Assembly (NCBI GenBank): GCA_002394685.1
Contig: DGUP01000065.1
Location: 1 to 16,570, forward strand
Reading direction: 5' to 3'
From: Treponema sp. UBA4307
GTDB taxonomy: Bacteria > Spirochaetota > Spirochaetia > Treponematales > Treponemataceae
Length of the DNA stretch: 16,570 bases
Below the pieces are notes generated by a model that was given only the letters and a program-made list of their open reading frames with translations, had not been told where the DNA came from and made no database searches. The position numbers and the translations under genes are program-made. This document shows, in pieces, positions 14,785 to 16,570 of this stretch; positions within the stretch are counted from its first letter, which is position 1, and the number at the start of each line of letters is the position of its first letter.

Positions 14785-16020
14785 ATGAACAAAAAAATTT
14801 ATTCGGAACTGAGAGAGGAACTTACAAAAAACATTCTTCCTTACTGGGAGCAATATTCAAAAGATCCCAAGTCAAATGGTTTTTACGGAGCCATTGATAA
14901 TTCAAATAAGGGAAATGCTAAAGCCTGGCGCAGTATTGTAATGGTCAGCCGCTATCTCTGGTCTTATTCACAGGCAGCCCGTCTTTTGAAAGATAAAAGT
15001 TATCTGGACATGGCAGACTATGCCTACGCATATATGATGAAGGATTTCAGGGATCCTTACTACGGCGGAGTTTACTGGTCTGTTAAACAGGACGGCAGAG
15101 CGGAACTTGCAAGAAAGCAGATTTACGGTGAAGCCTTTGCCTGCTATGCCTTAAGCGAATATGCCTGCGCCGTAAAGGAATTAAGAAAATCTCAGCTGTG
15201 TGCAGAAAATATTATGTCTGAATGCCTTTCAATTTATAATCTTCTTGAAAAGTATGCCCTGGACAAGGAGCTGGGGGGATATGCAGAAGCCCTGAACAGA
15301 GACTGGTCTTTTACAAAGGAAACAAGTCTTTCTGCAAAAGATATTGACTGTGCTAAATCCATGAATACAAATCTTCACGTTATGGAAGCCTACACCAATT
15401 TGTACAGAAATCTGCCTGTTGTTTATCCGGAGAATAAAAATCTTTTAAAAGCAGTGGGAAAATCATTAAGCAGTCTGGTAAAGGTTCATCTTGAAAAAAT
15501 CTTAAACAAAAAGGATTTCCACCTGGATCTTTATTTTAATGATAAGTGGCAGCAGATTGGACCTGATGAAATTTCCTACGGCCATGACATTGAAGCAAGC
15601 TGGCTGCTTTGGGAAGCGGCTGAAGTTCTGCAGAATGAAAGCCTCATGAAAAAGGTAAAGGCTCCGGCCCTTAAGATTGCAGAGATTTCTTACAACGAAG
15701 GATTTGACCAGGAAACCGGAGCCTTTGACAATACAATGTTAAATGGAAAAAGAGATACTACCAGAGTATGGTGGAATCAGGCAGAAGCAATTAATGGTTT
15801 CTACAATGCCTGGCAGCTTACAGGGGATGAAAAATACAGCAGGGCAGTTGAAAGAATCTGGGAATGGGTAAAAACTTACCAGAAAGACAAAAGCTACGGA
15901 GAATGGTTTGCCAGTGTTACAAGGGATGGAAAGCCTGTTGCCAAAGAACTTAAGGGCGGTAACTGGAAGACTTCCTATCACAATGGACGCTGCTGCATGG
16001 AACTGTTAAAGAGAAAATAA
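14785..16020 (+). CDS. Cellobiose 2-epimerase (AGE superfamily)
   Basis: Cytoplasmic enzyme of 411 residues converting cellobiose to 4-O-beta-glucosyl-mannose (EC 5.1.3.11). It aligns by eye along its whole length with the Ruminococcus albus enzyme: GFYGAIDN, GGVYW, MNTNLHVMEAYTNLY with His198, YGHDIEASWLLWEA with His267, DTTRVWWNQAEAI, and YHNGRCCMELL with His399. His267 and His399 correspond to the general acid/base pair of the family, and the (alpha/alpha)6 barrel pattern is complete. AGAGGA lies five bases before the ATG. In other bacteria the product is split by a GH130 mannosyl-glucose phosphorylase; none is in this window. N-acylglucosamine 2-epimerase is a less likely reading, because the YGHDIEASWL and DTTRVWW blocks favour cellobiose epimerases. 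Confidence 0.9.
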   Translation: MNKKIYSELREELTKNILPYWEQYSKDPKSNGFYGAIDNSNKGNAKAWRSIVMVSRYLWSYSQAARLLKDKSYLDMADYAYAYMMKDFRDPYYGGVYWSVKQDGRAELARKQIYGEAFACYALSEYACAVKELRKSQLCAENIMSECLSIYNLLEKYALDKELGGYAEALNRDWSFTKETSLSAKDIDCAKSMNTNLHVMEAYTNLYRNLPVVYPENKNLLKAVGKSLSSLVKVHLEKILNKKDFHLDLYFNDKWQQIGPDEISYGHDIEASWLLWEAAEVLQNESLMKKVKAPALKIAEISYNEGFDQETGAFDNTMLNGKRDTTRVWWNQAEAINGFYNAWQLTGDEKYSRAVERIWEWVKTYQKDKSYGEWFASVTRDGKPVAKELKGGNWKTSYHNGRCCMELLKRK

Positions 16021-16040
16021 TTTTTCTGCAGGGGGATCTT

Positions 16041-16397
16041 TTATTTCCAGGTCTCCCACACTTTTGTGTTTAAGCCCACGCTTGCCTTATCTTTTCCGTT
16101 ACGGCAAACCGGCTGAACAAGTAACTGCTGATTTTCAAAAAGTTTAGAGGCTTTTTCGCTTTCGTCTAACCAGGCGATTGAGGAATAGTCTTTATTTTTT
16201 TTATCAGTCATCTGTTCCAGGGCGGCTTCCCTGCTTCCAGTCTGACGAATCATTACCTGAAGAACAGATTCAAACTCACCTGCACTCATTTCTTTTTCCT
16301 TCAAATCAATAAACTGGAAAGGGATTCTTCTTTCCTTAAACCACATCTGAGCTTTTTTACAATCAAAGTTTTTGTTAGTACCAAAAATCTGAATCAT
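16041..16397 (-). CDS. ArsC/Spx-family thioredoxin-fold protein
   Basis: Small cytoplasmic protein of 118 residues, the usual length of the ArsC/YffB/Spx group. It begins with a beta strand and the loop FGTNKNFDCKKAQMWF, placing one active-site-type Cys at residue 13. The pattern RRIPFQFIDLKEKEMS follows as in this family. A second cysteine (Cys98) lies next to QPV at 95-97, where arsenate reductases have RPI/RPV, so the Arg that helps bind arsenate is replaced by Gln. Arsenate reduction is therefore doubtful; an uncharacterised redox or adaptor role is more likely. AGGAGA lies just ahead of the ATG. It converges on the epimerase gene with 20 bp between stop codons and no clear terminator. 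Confidence 0.88.
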   Translation of the reverse strand: MIQIFGTNKNFDCKKAQMWFKERRIPFQFIDLKEKEMSAGEFESVLQVMIRQTGSREAALEQMTDKKNKDYSSIAWLDESEKASKLFENQQLLVQPVCRNGKDKASVGLNTKVWETWK

Positions 16398-16422
16398 CTT
16401 TTCTCCTGCTTATAGTCCCTTA

Positions 16423-16451
16423 AGGATAAAAAAATTTTTTATTAAAGACAA
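16423..16451 (-). promoter_or_regulatory. Candidate promoter of the ArsC-like gene
   Basis: Leftward -35 TTGTCT (16446-16451) and -10 TATCCT (16423-16428) are 17 bp apart. Both match four of six consensus bases. The leader would be about 20 nt. Confidence 0.5.
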
Positions 16452-16509
16452 CAGTTTATCTGGAAAGCCCGAATGTGGAGTTTTAAAAACTTAATACTTT
16501 TACAAAAAA

Positions 16510-16570
16510 CGACGCGAAGGAGTGAAACGGCTTGCGAAACACTCATTTTGTGCTGCCGCGCAAGCGGCAA
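16510..16570. repeat. GC-rich structured sequence cut by the window edge
   Basis: Composition jumps to GC-rich at about 16510. The last bases form a perfect 6-bp hairpin with a GNRA loop, TGCCGC-GCAA-GCGGCA (16554-16569). It resembles the 76-bp repeat in composition but not in sequence, so it may belong to a second intergenic repeat family. The edge prevents definition. Confidence 0.45.

Noticed and set aside
1..16570. CRISPR array, tRNA or rRNA gene, insertion sequence or phage genes
   Set aside because: No spaced direct-repeat array, cloverleaf, rRNA-like stretch or transposase/integrase motif was seen on either strand.

Overview
The window reads as a piece of an AT-rich spirochaete chromosome, most likely a gut or rumen Treponema that degrades plant cell walls. 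The assignment rests on the mix of genes: lipoprotein-anchored GH9 and GH5 glycanases, cellobiose 2-epimerase, fhs, and a Lys/Ala-rich tailed protein. It also rests on GC-rich intergenic repeats that stand out from the AT-rich background. It is an inference made without any database search.

Layout. Positions 1-223 hold a GC-rich 76-bp repeat and the terminator of the GH9 gene. Positions 224-8067 are a block transcribed entirely leftward. In transcription order it holds a protein with a histone-H1-like tail, a CE2-like SGNH esterase overlapping a WYL regulator by 4 nt, an RsuA-type pseudouridine synthase, fhs, and then, behind a terminator and with its own promoter, a CBM-Ig-GH9 cellulase lipoprotein. 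Positions 8068-8591 are gene-free and hold a promoter, a 12-bp palindrome, an inverted second copy of the repeat (74/76 identical) and an orphan rightward intrinsic terminator. Positions 8592-11650 carry two tandem, closely related GH5 endoglucanase genes. The first is a lipoprotein interrupted by an in-frame TGA before a C-terminal carbohydrate-binding-like module; the second is a Sec-secreted catalytic domain only. A bidirectional terminator separates them from a leftward SulP anion permease. A divergent promoter region leads to a LacI-family regulator and then a cellobiose 2-epimerase. A leftward ArsC/Spx-like protein and part of another GC-rich structured sequence close the window.

How the genes fit together. 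GH9 and the two GH5 enzymes would cut beta-glucan outside the cytoplasm or on the cell surface. Cellobiose 2-epimerase would convert imported cellobiose to glucosyl-mannose. The cytoplasmic SGNH esterase could deacetylate imported oligosaccharides. The LacI regulator beside the epimerase is a reasonable sugar sensor. No phosphorylase or transporter for cellobiose is visible here. fhs, the pseudouridine synthase, SulP and the ArsC-like gene look like housekeeping neighbours.

Most worth checking: the in-frame TGA in the first GH5 gene, the repeat built of back-to-back hairpins with GGA loops, the orphan terminator ahead of the first GH5 gene, and the H1-tailed protein.
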